DNA from: VRUE01 sp963824215
GTDB taxonomy: Bacteria; Actinomycetota; Thermoleophilia; Solirubrobacterales; 70-9
Length of the DNA stretch: 64,000 nucleotides
Direction of reading: 5' to 3'
Assembly: GCA_963824215.1 (NCBI GenBank)
Contig: CAWGOE010000001.1
Location: forward strand, 682,001 to 746,000
The notes below the pieces were generated by a model. It was not told the DNA's origin, ran no database searches, and worked only from the letters and a program-made list of their open reading frames with translations. This document shows positions 8,209-16,107 of this stretch, one piece after another. Position 1 is the first letter of the stretch. Each line of letters starts with the position of its first letter. A program made the translations under genes and the position numbers.

Positions 8209-8870
8209 GGCGCCACCGCCCAGTGGCTGTGCTGGGCCGCCGGGATGCCGTTGCCGGTGGGGGTGGTGAGGCTGGCGGCGATGTACTCGACGTCTGAATA
8301 GTCCTGGGCGTAGAGGCGGTCGCGGACGAGGGAGATCGCGAAGGCGATCGCGCCGACGAGGAGGCCGACGACGGTGACACCGAAGGCGATGCGGAGGTTC
8401 TCGGTAAGGGTTGCCACGTCGCCGTCGGCAAGACCCGCGAGGGCGGGAGAGAGCGGGATCAGCGTTCCCATCAGCCCCAGGGCGGGGCCGAAACGGACGA
8501 GGATGCGGCTGCGCTCGAGGCGGCGCAGCGAGCGGTAGTCGTACTCGGCGAGGTGCTTGGCGATCCGGGTCTCGGCGTCGGGTCGGCCGACCTGTTCAAG
8601 CACGCCGCCCAGCGCCTCCTCCATCGTCCGGTTGCGGGCGACCGGCAGCAGGGCCGCCAGGGCCTGATCGCGCTGGCCCGCGGCGAGGCGTCCCTGGCAC
8701 TCGGCGATCGCGTTGTCGAGTGCCCAGATGCTGCGCCCGCGCCGGCGGCGCAGCTCGGCCAGCAGGGCGCCCGCTTCGACGATGACAACCGCCAGCGCCG
8801 CAAGGGCGAGGATCAGGACCGGGACGCGCAGCGCCTCGGAGACGTCGAAGAGGATCTGCTCCACGGACAC
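8205..8870 (-). CDS. MotA/TolQ/ExbB-family proton channel protein
   Basis: The 221-residue protein has three predicted membrane segments: about residues 14-38, 124-145 and 160-182. The last two (GPALGLMGTLIPLSPAL and RIAFGVTVVGLLVGAIAFAI) match the ExbB/TolQ pore helices, and a cytoplasmic domain lies between TM1 and TM2. The family converts proton motive force into mechanical work. No TonB gene or outer-membrane receptor is in the window. It is 11 nt downstream of the PKD protein gene and overlaps the DUF2149 gene. Confidence 0.88.
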   Translation of the reverse strand: MSVEQILFDVSEALRVPVLILALAALAVVIVEAGALLAELRRRRGRSIWALDNAIAECQGRLAAGQRDQALAALLPVARNRTMEEALGGVLEQVGRPDAETRIAKHLAEYDYRSLRRLERSRILVRFGPALGLMGTLIPLSPALAGLADGDVATLTENLRIAFGVTVVGLLVGAIAFAISLVRDRLYAQDYSDVEYIAASLTTPTGNGIPAAQHSHWAVAP

Positions 8871-8881
8871 GGCGGCGGATC

Positions 8882-10048
8882 CTAGAGTCGCCCGGGTAGG
8901 AGGTTGCCGATTCCACGGACCTCGACCAGGGCGCCGAAGCCAAGCAGGCCGAGCGTGGTGAGGATGCCGAGGGATACCCCCGGTATCCCGCTGCTGCCAC
9001 CGTTGCCGTCGAGCTGTCCGCTACGAGCGGCAACCGCTGGCGCTGGCTTGGGACGCGTGACGGCGACCGTGTTCAGCAGCTCACCGCTCACCGGCTGCCC
9101 TGCAAGTGGGCTTGGCTTGGGCTGCTGCCGGGAAGGCGGACCTTGGTCCGTAGCGGGCGCCGGCCTCGTTGCCGCCGCGGCGCCCGATGAGCCGGGGGTT
9201 GACGACTCCGAGCCGGTGGCGGCGCCGTGGTCGGGCGCCCCGGCCTCCTCGTTCGTGCCGCCCCCCTTGCGGTCTGGGCCCGATAGGGGCGCGCCAACCT
9301 GGATCGTGACCACGTCCGAGGCGCCGGCGTGGTCGCCGGGGGTCGTCACGCCGAGGACGACGTCGTAGCTGCCGCGCTTGGCGAAGCTGTGGCTGGCGGT
9401 TTCGCCGCTGGCCGATTGACCATCGTCGAAGTACCAGGAGTAGGCGAGCTGCTCGCCGGCGCCTGCCCGTTCGACGATCGCGCTGAAGTCGACCGGTTGC
9501 CCCGGCCGCGTGCGTACGGTCGAGGCCCGCGCACGCACCTGAAGCGGCTGTCCCTTGCCGAGGACGATCGTTAGCCCCTGCGGCGCCTCGAAGCTGTCGC
9601 TCGCATTGAGGTCCTCGGGGCCGCTGCTGGGGCGCAGGAACGCGGTCCCTCCAGCGGTCGCGTAGATCACCGGGAGGCCCTCGGGGAAGGCGCCCGGATC
9701 GAGCGCCTGGTCGCGGCTGAGCAGAACCGAGCCGCCCGCCGCGCGCTGCACCTCGAGGTAGGAGAAGCCGTACGGGTCGGCACCGGCCGCGTCGAGAATT
9801 GCCGACGGCGAGAAGCCGCTGATGGTCATGGTGCTCTCGCCTTCGGCAGACCGCAGCGTGTAGGTGCGCGAAGCGACATCCCCTGCCCCGAGCGCGTCCA
9901 GGGAGAGGGTCTGCTGGTCGCCGCCGGGGCCGACGACCGTCACCTGGGCGTCGTCGCCACGGGCCGAGCCGACGACGGGGGCGCTGAGCGACCAGGCGGC
10001 AACGGCCGCCACGATCAGGAGCCGGTGGTGAAGGAGACGCTTACGCAT
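8882..10048 (-). CDS. secreted membrane-anchored PKD-domain protein
   Basis: This 388-residue protein has a signal peptide (residues 1-30) and an N-terminal domain with ISGFSPSAILDAAG and a GLPVIYATAGG strand, vaguely like sulfite-oxidase-fold or DUF4430-like modules. A PKD domain follows at about 175-255 (LAYSWYFDDGQSASGE). A long Pro/Ser/Thr/Gly-rich linker leads to a C-terminal transmembrane helix (SLGILTTLGLLGFGALVEV). It is therefore probably held in the membrane with its domains outside. It overlaps the preceding HtaA gene by 34 bp. Its position between the HtaA proteins and the ExbB-like channel makes it a candidate link between heme capture and the motor. Confidence 0.75.
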   Translation of the reverse strand: MRKRLLHHRLLIVAAVAAWSLSAPVVGSARGDDAQVTVVGPGGDQQTLSLDALGAGDVASRTYTLRSAEGESTMTISGFSPSAILDAAGADPYGFSYLEVQRAAGGSVLLSRDQALDPGAFPEGLPVIYATAGGTAFLRPSSGPEDLNASDSFEAPQGLTIVLGKGQPLQVRARASTVRTRPGQPVDFSAIVERAGAGEQLAYSWYFDDGQSASGETASHSFAKRGSYDVVLGVTTPGDHAGASDVVTIQVGAPLSGPDRKGGGTNEEAGAPDHGAATGSESSTPGSSGAAAATRPAPATDQGPPSRQQPKPSPLAGQPVSGELLNTVAVTRPKPAPAVAARSGQLDGNGGSSGIPGVSLGILTTLGLLGFGALVEVRGIGNLLPGRL

Positions 10049-11283
10049 CCAAACTCCGTTCCAGGGGCGTAGAAGCCGGCGAACACCGAGGAGGCCGTGC
10101 CGGAGGGGATCGCCGCGGGCACCCGCTTGTAAGTGAGCTGGTTGCCGTTTGCCACGATCCCCGCCGCGCGGCCGAGGTCGAGGTTGACGAGCACCTGTCG
10201 CTCGGGCGCGCCGCCCGACTCGGAGATCGCGAAGATCACCCGCGATTTGGCACCGGCGATCTCGATCTCCGGATCGGCGGTGACGAGGTCGATTTCGTGG
10301 TCGCTGTAGAGGAAGCGAACGGCGCCGCCGAACTCGATCGCCGCCGTGTCGTCGGCGGGGTCCGCCGGGTTGGCGCCGGCGTCGTGCCAGCCGGCGGCGA
10401 AGGGGAAGTGGAAGGTGTAGCTGAGCGCCGCTGAGGTGCCGGGCAGCTGCACCGGCGGGTCGGCGCTGGCGCTGCCGGAGACGCTGGTTCCCTCGCCGGT
10501 GCCGATGTAGCGGATGAAGGACTCGCGCACGTGCCAGTCGATCGTCGCGGCGACGACGTCGGCCGCGCCCGGCGGGCGCGTCGCGACCGGCAGCGGGTCT
10601 TCGGGGGCGGGCCCGGCGCCGCTCGGCAGCGGGCAGCCGCTGGAACCCGCCGCGCCGCCCCTGCCGCCAGTGCCGGGCGAGGCGGTCGCGCCGGCGAGGA
10701 GGCCCGAGGCCCTGGCGGAGAGGGTGCCGAAGTTGAGGCGGCTCAGCTGCGCGGGCCGCGGGCCGGGTTCGAGCCGCTCGGCGATGGCACGGGCCGCGGC
10801 GGGGGTTAGCCTCAGTCGCAGGCCACTCAGCGTCGCGGTGCCCGCGGCCGGGTCGATGCTGCGCAGGCCACCCGCGAGGATCTGCAAGAAGTCGATGGTC
10901 TGGTTGCCGGCCTTCGCCCTCAGGCGCGGGCGCGACCCGAGGACGAGGCTGAGCTTGGTCAGGCGCAGCTTCGTGCCGTCCTCGCCGCGCAGCTGGATAC
11001 CGCCGCGGTGGCGGAGCAGCGTCGTTTTCGTGCCAGCGAGGCCGGCGGCGACAGGGAGGACGAGCTGCCGCGGGCCGCCCTTGGCCGGCTTCAGCGGCCC
11101 GATGCGGACGCCGCTCGCCCGCAGGGACTTCGCTGCTGGCCCGTTCAGCGCCAGGGTCGTGGCGCCCCCGGCGCCGAGCGCGGTGGCGGGCGCGACGACG
11201 GCGACGACGGCGGCCGCGAGGACGGCGGCAAATGCCGCCGTCCTCGCGATGCCGGGGAGCCGCATGGAGACCCCTCGGGTCAT
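10015..11283 (-). CDS. HtaA-domain heme-binding protein (second)
   Basis: The 422-residue product has an N-terminal signal segment (AAFAAVLAAAVVAVVAPATALG). A beta-rich region of about 200 residues follows, and an HtaA domain spans roughly 250-400 (DWHVRESFIRYIGTGEG to FGGAVRFLYSDHEIDLVTADP). HtaA domains in Corynebacterium take heme from hemoproteins and pass it to HmuT. The start at 11283 overlaps the upstream stop (ATGA); MRLPGIAR six codons later is an alternative. No C-terminal anchor is visible. It is part of the iron-regulated minus-strand operon. Confidence 0.85.
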   Translation of the reverse strand: MTRGVSMRLPGIARTAAFAAVLAAAVVAVVAPATALGAGGATTLALNGPAAKSLRASGVRIGPLKPAKGGPRQLVLPVAAGLAGTKTTLLRHRGGIQLRGEDGTKLRLTKLSLVLGSRPRLRAKAGNQTIDFLQILAGGLRSIDPAAGTATLSGLRLRLTPAAARAIAERLEPGPRPAQLSRLNFGTLSARASGLLAGATASPGTGGRGGAAGSSGCPLPSGAGPAPEDPLPVATRPPGAADVVAATIDWHVRESFIRYIGTGEGTSVSGSASADPPVQLPGTSAALSYTFHFPFAAGWHDAGANPADPADDTAAIEFGGAVRFLYSDHEIDLVTADPEIEIAGAKSRVIFAISESGGAPERQVLVNLDLGRAAGIVANGNQLTYKRVPAAIPSGTASSVFAGFYAPGTEFGCVSVSFTTGS

Positions 11284-12443
11284 CCGATGTTCGCCACGAT
11301 CGTCACCGGATCGAGCGCCTGCCCCTCTTTGTAAGTGGGGCTGAACGGGACCGAGCCCGCCGCGGTCAGCGTCGCCGGGATCGCGGTCCAGGTGATCGTC
11401 TTGCCGCCGGCCGCGTAGATGGGCGTCACCCCGCTTGCGTCGAGCGTCGCCAGCTTGGTGCCCGGCGCGAGGACGGCAGGTTGGTCGTCGCACCCCACCC
11501 CGTTGAATTTGTCGATGTCGTAGCTGTAGTCGCCGAGGACGATCGACGAGTTGGCTCCGTCGATCGTCACTTCCAGATCGGCGAGCTTGATTTCGACGAT
11601 GCAGTGGAAGGGCTTGGCGAATTTCACGCTGCCCTGGGTCTTCAGCACCAGCTCGTCGGCGGCGCCGTAGAGCCCCTTCTCGTAGCTGCCGCCCGTCGCC
11701 GGGAAGCCGAAGAAAGCGCCGGCTTCGGTCAGCGTGCCGTTCGTGGTCGCGCCGCCTTCGACCGTGATGGTGCCTTTCGACATCGGCGGGCCCTGCTGGC
11801 CCAGCACGTAGGCGCGCCAGGAGGTCAGGAAGCCCCACTCGGCGGCACCTGAGACGACCGCCTTCGCCGCCTCGTGGGCGGGATTCGCCTTGGCGCCGAG
11901 CCAGGCCATGCCGACGCCGTCGCGGCGTAGGGCGCGGGCGAGGCCGAGCTTCTGCTCCAGCACGGTCGCCGCCTCCACCGTCAGGCGCAGCTTGCCGCTG
12001 TCGAGGCCGACGCTGCCGCTGGATGCGCTGGCGGTTGCCGCGGCGCCGAGCTTGAAGACGTCGATCTCCTCGTCACCGAGCCTGCCGCGCAGGGTGTCGG
12101 CGCTGAGGTCGAAGCGAATCCCGCTGAGGCCGATGGCACGTTTGCCGCGCTTGAAGCTGAGCGAGCCCTCGCTGATGGCCGAGGGATTGGCGCCGGGGTC
12201 GACTGCGGAGATCGGCACGGTGAGGGTGCGGCCGTCCTTGGTCGCGGGGAGGCCGGCGAGGACCTTTACCCCTTGGCCGCTCAGGGTGCGGCCTTTGTCG
12301 TGCTGGGCGAGGATGATCGCCGCTGTTCCCTGTCCGCTGGCGGCGCCGGCGGGGGCCGCCAAAGTGGCGGCCGTCGTGGCCAGTGCGACGAGCGCGATCA
12401 GCGCCCTGCTGGCCCGGCCGTTGCTCGATTGGTTGAAGCTCAT
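11280..12443 (-). CDS. htaA: HtaA-domain heme-binding protein (first)
   Basis: This 387-residue secreted protein has a signal peptide ending near PAGAASG and an HtaA domain around residues 195-320 (AEWGFLTSWRAYVLGQQG to VKFAKPFHCIVEIKLADLEV). It presumably binds heme at the cell surface. A strong Shine-Dalgarno (aaggagg) lies 10 nt before the ATG. Two DtxR-like palindromes lie about 60-115 bp upstream, so it probably starts an iron-repressed transcript that continues through the second HtaA, PKD, ExbB-like and DUF2149 genes. Confidence 0.88.
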   Translation of the reverse strand: MSFNQSSNGRASRALIALVALATTAATLAAPAGAASGQGTAAIILAQHDKGRTLSGQGVKVLAGLPATKDGRTLTVPISAVDPGANPSAISEGSLSFKRGKRAIGLSGIRFDLSADTLRGRLGDEEIDVFKLGAAATASASSGSVGLDSGKLRLTVEAATVLEQKLGLARALRRDGVGMAWLGAKANPAHEAAKAVVSGAAEWGFLTSWRAYVLGQQGPPMSKGTITVEGGATTNGTLTEAGAFFGFPATGGSYEKGLYGAADELVLKTQGSVKFAKPFHCIVEIKLADLEVTIDGANSSIVLGDYSYDIDKFNGVGCDDQPAVLAPGTKLATLDASGVTPIYAAGGKTITWTAIPATLTAAGSVPFSPTYKEGQALDPVTIVANIG

Positions 12444-12504
12444 CTGGTAGGTGCCTCCTTGTCCTCTGCGCGCACGAGGCGCGCCGTTTCGTGAGTGCGC
12501 TGGG

Positions 12505-12518
12505 TTAGGGCGCCCTAA
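12505..12518. promoter_or_regulatory. DtxR/IdeR-type operator upstream of htaA
   Basis: TTAGGGCGCCCTAA is a perfect 14-bp palindrome resembling the core of the DtxR/IdeR box (TTAGGTTAGCCTAACC). It sits 62 bp before the htaA start. Confidence 0.65.
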
Positions 12519-12542
12519 GAATCCACCCTAACAAAGTCGGAA

Positions 12543-12556
12543 TTAGGTTGCCCTAA
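12543..12556. promoter_or_regulatory. DtxR/IdeR-type operator overlapping the hmuV stop
   Basis: TTAGGTTGCCCTAA is an imperfect 14-bp palindrome whose left end includes the hmuV stop codon. It lies 38 bp from the neighbouring operator, near-integral helical turns away, and upstream of htaA. Confidence 0.65.
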
Positions 12557-13349
12557 CGTTGCTGGGAGCAGCCGTCCAGGCGACGTGCAGGGCGGTGCGG
12601 CCGTCGTGCTCGGTGAGGCGCGCGTCGGCGCCCCAGATCGTGGCGAGGCGCTCGCTGCTCAGCACCTCGGCCGGCCGGCCCGCCGCCACGGTGCGGCCCT
12701 CCGAGACGATCACCGCGGTGTCGGCGACGGCCGCCGCCAAAGCCAGGTCGTGGACGACCAGCAGCACGGTCAAGCCGCCGCCGTCGACCAGCTCGCGCAG
12801 CAGGGTGGCGACGCCGACGGTGGCGCCGAGGTCGAGCTGGGAGGTCGGCTCGTCGGCGATCAGCAGCGGCGCCTCCTGGGCGAGGCCGATCGCGATCTGG
12901 ACCCGTTGGAGCTCGCCGCCCGAGAGCGTCGTCAGGGCGCGGTCGGCGAAGTGGGTGACGCGGGCGCGCTCCATTGCGCCCTCGATCGCGCCGCGGTCCT
13001 CGCCGGTAAGGCGGCGCAACGGCCGCAGGTGGGACGAGCGCCCGATCGTCACCGCTTCGCGCACGGTGACGCCGGCGGGGACCGGCATCCGCTGCGGCAC
13101 GAAGGCCCGAACGCGGGCGAGGTCGCGGCCGCGCATCTCCCCCAGGTCTCGTCCCGACCAGAGCACCGTCCCCGCCGAGGGGGACTGCAGGCCGGAGACC
13201 GCCCGCACCAGGGTCGACTTGCCGGCGCCGTTGGGGCCGACTATCGCGACCAGGTCGCCCGCGTCCACCCTCAGGTCGGCTCCGCGCAGGATCTGCGTGC
13301 CGCCGATCTCGACCTCGACACCACGCGCCGTCAGCATCGCGACCTCCAT
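12543..13349 (-). CDS. hmuV: heme ABC transporter ATP-binding protein
   Basis: The 268-residue ABC ATPase has Walker A GPNGAGKST (about residue 37), the signature LSGGELQRV, Walker B LLIADEPTS and a switch His in VHDLA. It matches the FecE/HmuV subfamily for siderophore, heme and cobalamin importers. The start overlaps the permease stop (TGATG). It powers import through the HmuU-like permease encoded just upstream. Confidence 0.92.
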   Translation of the reverse strand: MEVAMLTARGVEVEIGGTQILRGADLRVDAGDLVAIVGPNGAGKSTLVRAVSGLQSPSAGTVLWSGRDLGEMRGRDLARVRAFVPQRMPVPAGVTVREAVTIGRSSHLRPLRRLTGEDRGAIEGAMERARVTHFADRALTTLSGGELQRVQIAIGLAQEAPLLIADEPTSQLDLGATVGVATLLRELVDGGGLTVLLVVHDLALAAAVADTAVIVSEGRTVAAGRPAEVLSSERLATIWGADARLTEHDGRTALHVAWTAAPSNVRAT

Positions 13350-14335
13350 CAGGCCACCACCTTGCGCAGCAGCCAGAGGAAGAGCGGCACGCCGAGCAGG
13401 ACCATGAAGGGCCCGACCGGCATCTCGATCGGCGCCCGGATCGTCCGCGCCAGGGTGTCCGCGCCGGCGAGCAGGGCGGCGCCGCCGATCGCCGAGGCAG
13501 GGACGACGAAGGTGTGGCTGGAAGTGCCGCCCGCCATCCGCACGACGTGGGGCACGACCAGGCCGAGGAAGCCGAGCAGCCCGGCGATCGCCGCCGAGGC
13601 CGCAGCCAGCAACGCCGCGGATACCGCAGCGCCGAGCCGGATCAGGTGGGGGCGCGAGCCGAGCGAGGCGGCGACGTCGTCGCCCAGCGCCAGCCGGTCG
13701 AGCGGGCGGATCAGGAACAGGGCGGTGGCGAAGCCGACGGCGAAGTAGGGCCAGATCGTCTCCAGCTCGTCCCAGCCGCTCGAGGTGAGGCCTCCGGCGA
13801 TGAAGAAGATGGCGGAGGGCGCCCGCTCGGGATAGGCGGCGAGCAGCCCGGTGGTCGCCGCGGTGAAGAGCGAGAGGATCGCGATCCCGGCGAGGATCAC
13901 CTTGCCGGTTGCGCCGCGGTTCGCCCCCGACCAGGCGATCGAGAAGACCAGCGCCGCGGCGAGCAGGCCGAAGAAGAGGGCGCCGACCGGCAGCAGCGCG
14001 ATCGAGCCCGGGAAGAGGATGATGATCAGGATCGCGCCAAAGCCGGCGCCGCCGGTGACGCCGATCACGTCGGGCGAGGCGAGCGGGTTGGCCAGCGCCC
14101 CCTGCAGGATCGCGCCGGCGATCCCCAGTGCGGCCCCGACGACCATCGCCTCGACCGTGCGCGGCAGGCGCAGCGTCTCGACGATCTGCCGGTCGGTCTC
14201 GCTGCCGCCGCTGCCGAAGATGATGTCGATCACCTCGGCAAAGGGGACCTTGACCGCGCCCAGGGCCAGCGAGGTGACGACAGCCGCGACGAGCGCGATC
14301 AGCAGCGCCGCGAAGACGAGGGTGCGGCGGGCCAA
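13349..14335 (-). CDS. hmuU: FecCD/HmuU-family heme ABC transporter permease
   Basis: This permease has about nine to ten hydrophobic helices and the family motif RLPRTVEAMVVGAALGIAGA, plus the C-terminal GLLGFLGLVVPHVVRM. It moves heme or another iron chelate across the cytoplasmic membrane with HmuT and HmuV. I place the start at TTG 14335 (MARRTLVFAALL), just after the hmuT stop, giving 328 residues. An ATG at 14419 would require an 80-bp overlap with hmuT and adds a basic, non-membrane tail. The start is uncertain because no clear ribosome site is seen. Confidence 0.9.
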   Translation of the reverse strand: MARRTLVFAALLIALVAAVVTSLALGAVKVPFAEVIDIIFGSGGSETDRQIVETLRLPRTVEAMVVGAALGIAGAILQGALANPLASPDVIGVTGGAGFGAILIIILFPGSIALLPVGALFFGLLAAALVFSIAWSGANRGATGKVILAGIAILSLFTAATTGLLAAYPERAPSAIFFIAGGLTSSGWDELETIWPYFAVGFATALFLIRPLDRLALGDDVAASLGSRPHLIRLGAAVSAALLAAASAAIAGLLGFLGLVVPHVVRMAGGTSSHTFVVPASAIGGAALLAGADTLARTIRAPIEMPVGPFMVLLGVPLFLWLLRKVVA

Positions 14336-14339
14336 CGGC

Positions 14340-15254
14340 TCAGTTCTGCAGGTAGACGCGCCGCACCTTGCGGATCGTGCGGGCCACGTCGGTCCCCGCC
14401 TGCAGCAGCGAGTTGTCAACCGAGATGTAGATGCGGTCGTTGCGCACGGCGGAGGTCGTCGCCCATGCTGGGTTGTTGCGCAGGTACTCGGTCAAGCTTG
14501 GGATGTCGTCCTCGTTGGCGTGGGGCACGGCGACGATTACGTCGGGGTCTTCGGCGACCACCACCTCGTCGGAGATCCGCTCGAAGCCGGAGCTGGACGT
14601 GACCCCGCCGGTCAGCAGGCGGCCGCCGGCCTTGCTGACGATGTCCCCGCCCCAGCTGTTGGGCAGGAAGGTGAAGGGGGTGCGGCCGACGCCGAGGATC
14701 AGCATCACGGTCGGGTGGCTTTTGATCCCCTTGCGGGCTTGGGCCACTGCTTTCTTCATCGACTCGGCCAGCGCCTTGGCCTGCTTGCGCTCGCCGACGA
14801 GGCCGCCGATCACTTTCGTCTGGGCGAACGCGCCGTTGAGCCGGAAGGGCTCCTGGACGAGGACGCGGATGCCGAGGTCGCCGATCGAGTCGTTGCCTTT
14901 TGCCCACGTCTCAGACGAGAAGACGAGGTCGGGGTCGAGCGCGGCGAGTTGCTCGAGGTTGGGCCCGTTGGGGTGGGAGAGCGGCAGCGTCGGCACGCCC
15001 TTCAGCTTCGGCGAGAAGCGTTCCTGGCCGCCCAGCGTCTGCCCGATCGCGACTGGCGTGACGCCGAGCTTGGCCAGGGTGTTAGCCGTAAACGGGGTCA
15101 GCGCGACGATCCGCTTCGGCGGCGCGGCCTGGGCTGCGGCGGGCCCTGCAAGGGCTGCCAGCGCCACCACGGACAGAGCAATCGAGAGCCAGAATGGAGC
15201 TTTGTGGCCCCTATAGGGGCTAGAAAGCTCCATCAGGCGACGAGTGGGGCTCAT
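14340..15254 (-). CDS. hmuT: heme ABC transporter substrate-binding protein
   Basis: The 304-residue periplasmic-binding-fold protein (BtuF/HmuT type) has a signal peptide around residues 20-42 (PFWLSIALSVVALAALAGPAAAQA). The two lobes are visible: PPKRIVALTPFTANTLAKLG, and VVVAEDPDVIVAVPHANE near the end. No lipobox Cys follows the signal peptide, which is unusual because these proteins are usually lipoproteins in monoderms. It lies between the heme-degrading monooxygenase gene and the permease gene. Confidence 0.88.
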   Translation of the reverse strand: MSPTRRLMELSSPYRGHKAPFWLSIALSVVALAALAGPAAAQAAPPKRIVALTPFTANTLAKLGVTPVAIGQTLGGQERFSPKLKGVPTLPLSHPNGPNLEQLAALDPDLVFSSETWAKGNDSIGDLGIRVLVQEPFRLNGAFAQTKVIGGLVGERKQAKALAESMKKAVAQARKGIKSHPTVMLILGVGRTPFTFLPNSWGGDIVSKAGGRLLTGGVTSSSGFERISDEVVVAEDPDVIVAVPHANEDDIPSLTEYLRNNPAWATTSAVRNDRIYISVDNSLLQAGTDVARTIRKVRRVYLQN

Positions 15255-15256
15255 CG

Positions 15257-15562
15257 CTACGCGGGGACCTTGGCGTCGATCACCGTGTAATTGCGCACTT
15301 CGCTGCCGTGGGCGAGCTCGCCGTCGGCGTGGCGGTGGCTCATCTTGAAAAGGTCGCTGTTGACCCAGGCCTTGAATGCCTCGTCGCTCTCCCAGCGGCT
15401 GAGCACGACGTACTCGCCGGCTCCTTCGCCCTCGCGACGCAGCAGCTCGAAGCCGGCGAAGCCTTCGGCTTTGTGGACGTGGCTCTCGCGATTGAGGAAG
15501 GCACTCTCGAACGCCTCCCGGCGCTCCTCGTGCACCTGCACCACATTCATCACCGTTACCAA
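15257..15562 (-). CDS. IsdG/MhuD-like heme-degrading monooxygenase
   Basis: This 101-residue antibiotic-biosynthesis-monooxygenase-fold protein closely follows the mycobacterial MhuD pattern. It has an Asn near residue 6 (VMNVVQV), GFAGFELLRRE, then SRWESDEAFKAWVN with the conserved Trp, and a His in KMSHRH that would be the heme ligand. It would open heme in the cytoplasm to release iron. TTG 15562 is favoured because aaaggag lies 7 nt upstream; ATG 15550 is an alternative. It is preceded by tandem DtxR-like operators and leads hmuTUV. Confidence 0.88.
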   Translation of the reverse strand: MVTVMNVVQVHEERREAFESAFLNRESHVHKAEGFAGFELLRREGEGAGEYVVLSRWESDEAFKAWVNSDLFKMSHRHADGELAHGSEVRNYTVIDAKVPA

Positions 15563-15589
15563 GGCCCCGCTCCTTTCGAGTACGTCCTC

Positions 15590-15617
15590 TTAGGACGCCC
15601 TAATTAGGTTTACCTAA
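15590..15617. promoter_or_regulatory. tandem DtxR/IdeR-type operators for the heme uptake operon
   Basis: Two abutting 14-bp palindromic boxes, TTAGGACGCCCTAA (15590-15603) and TTAGGTTTACCTAA (15604-15617), lie 28-55 bp upstream of the monooxygenase start. They match the DtxR/IdeR half-site TTAGG. Confidence 0.72.
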
Positions 15618-15648
15618 CGAGGGTAGCCGAAGAACTGGTGGCGGCGCG

Positions 15649-15948
15649 CTAAGGGGTGCTCTCGGCGAGCTCGGCCCGGGCGTGCTGGGCGAGCTTGACC
15701 GTTGCCTTGCGCAGTCCCTCGGGGCCGTCGATCGGCTCGTCGTAGGGGACGCGGACCTCGGTTTCGCCGTCCGGGGTCTCGGCGATCAGGTCGAGCCCGG
15801 CGCGATCTGCATCGACGCAGCGCGCGGCGGTTGCCTCGGGGCAGCCGCCGATCGCCCGCGCCATGTCGAGCAGCGCGTCGTCGTGGTCCTCGTTGAGATG
15901 AGAGATGGCGCGCTCGGCGCCTTCGCTGACTGGGTCTCCGGACTTCAT
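15649..15948 (-). CDS. DUF2470 domain protein (HugZ C-terminal-like)
   Basis: This 99-residue stand-alone DUF2470 protein has HLNEDHDDALLDMARA near the N-terminus. The same domain forms the C-terminal part of HugZ-type heme oxygenases and related pyridoxamine-oxidase-fold proteins, where it contributes heme-ligand histidines. Its position beside the IsdG-like gene supports a heme or iron-utilisation role. A DtxR-like palindrome ends 3 bp from its ATG, with no Shine-Dalgarno, so the transcript may be leaderless and tightly iron-repressed. Confidence 0.8.
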   Translation of the reverse strand: MKSGDPVSEGAERAISHLNEDHDDALLDMARAIGGCPEATAARCVDADRAGLDLIAETPDGETEVRVPYDEPIDGPEGLRKATVKLAQHARAELAESTP

Positions 15949-15950
15949 GG

Positions 15951-15964
15951 TTAGGGCACCCTAA
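15951..15964. promoter_or_regulatory. DtxR/IdeR-type operator at the DUF2470 start codon
   Basis: TTAGGGCACCCTAA is separated from the ATG (15948, minus strand) by 2 bp. On the minus strand it contains TAGGGT, a possible -10 box, so the repressor would cover the promoter core. Confidence 0.65.
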
Positions 15965-15976
15965 TGGATGAGCGCG

Positions 15977-16107
15977 CCCGAGGCCCGGCAGTTCCCTCGC
16001 CTACGCCTATCACCGGCCTTCGGCCGGTGCAATTTGGTGCCGCTTCGCGGCTGGATATCTCTCCGCGGTGCCGGGGAGGCTGGGCGAGGGAACTACCGGG
16101 TCTCGGG
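15977..16107. repeat. hairpin element family B, copy 1
   Basis: Complementary 25-bp arms (15977-16001 and 16083-16107, few mismatches) enclose a core with ctacgcctatcaccggcc, a cttcggccgg stem and ctccgcggtgccg. The core recurs in reverse orientation at 16936-17069, but that copy has different arms that are again complementary to each other. The right arm encodes the last residues and stop of the PHP gene. Confidence 0.85.
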
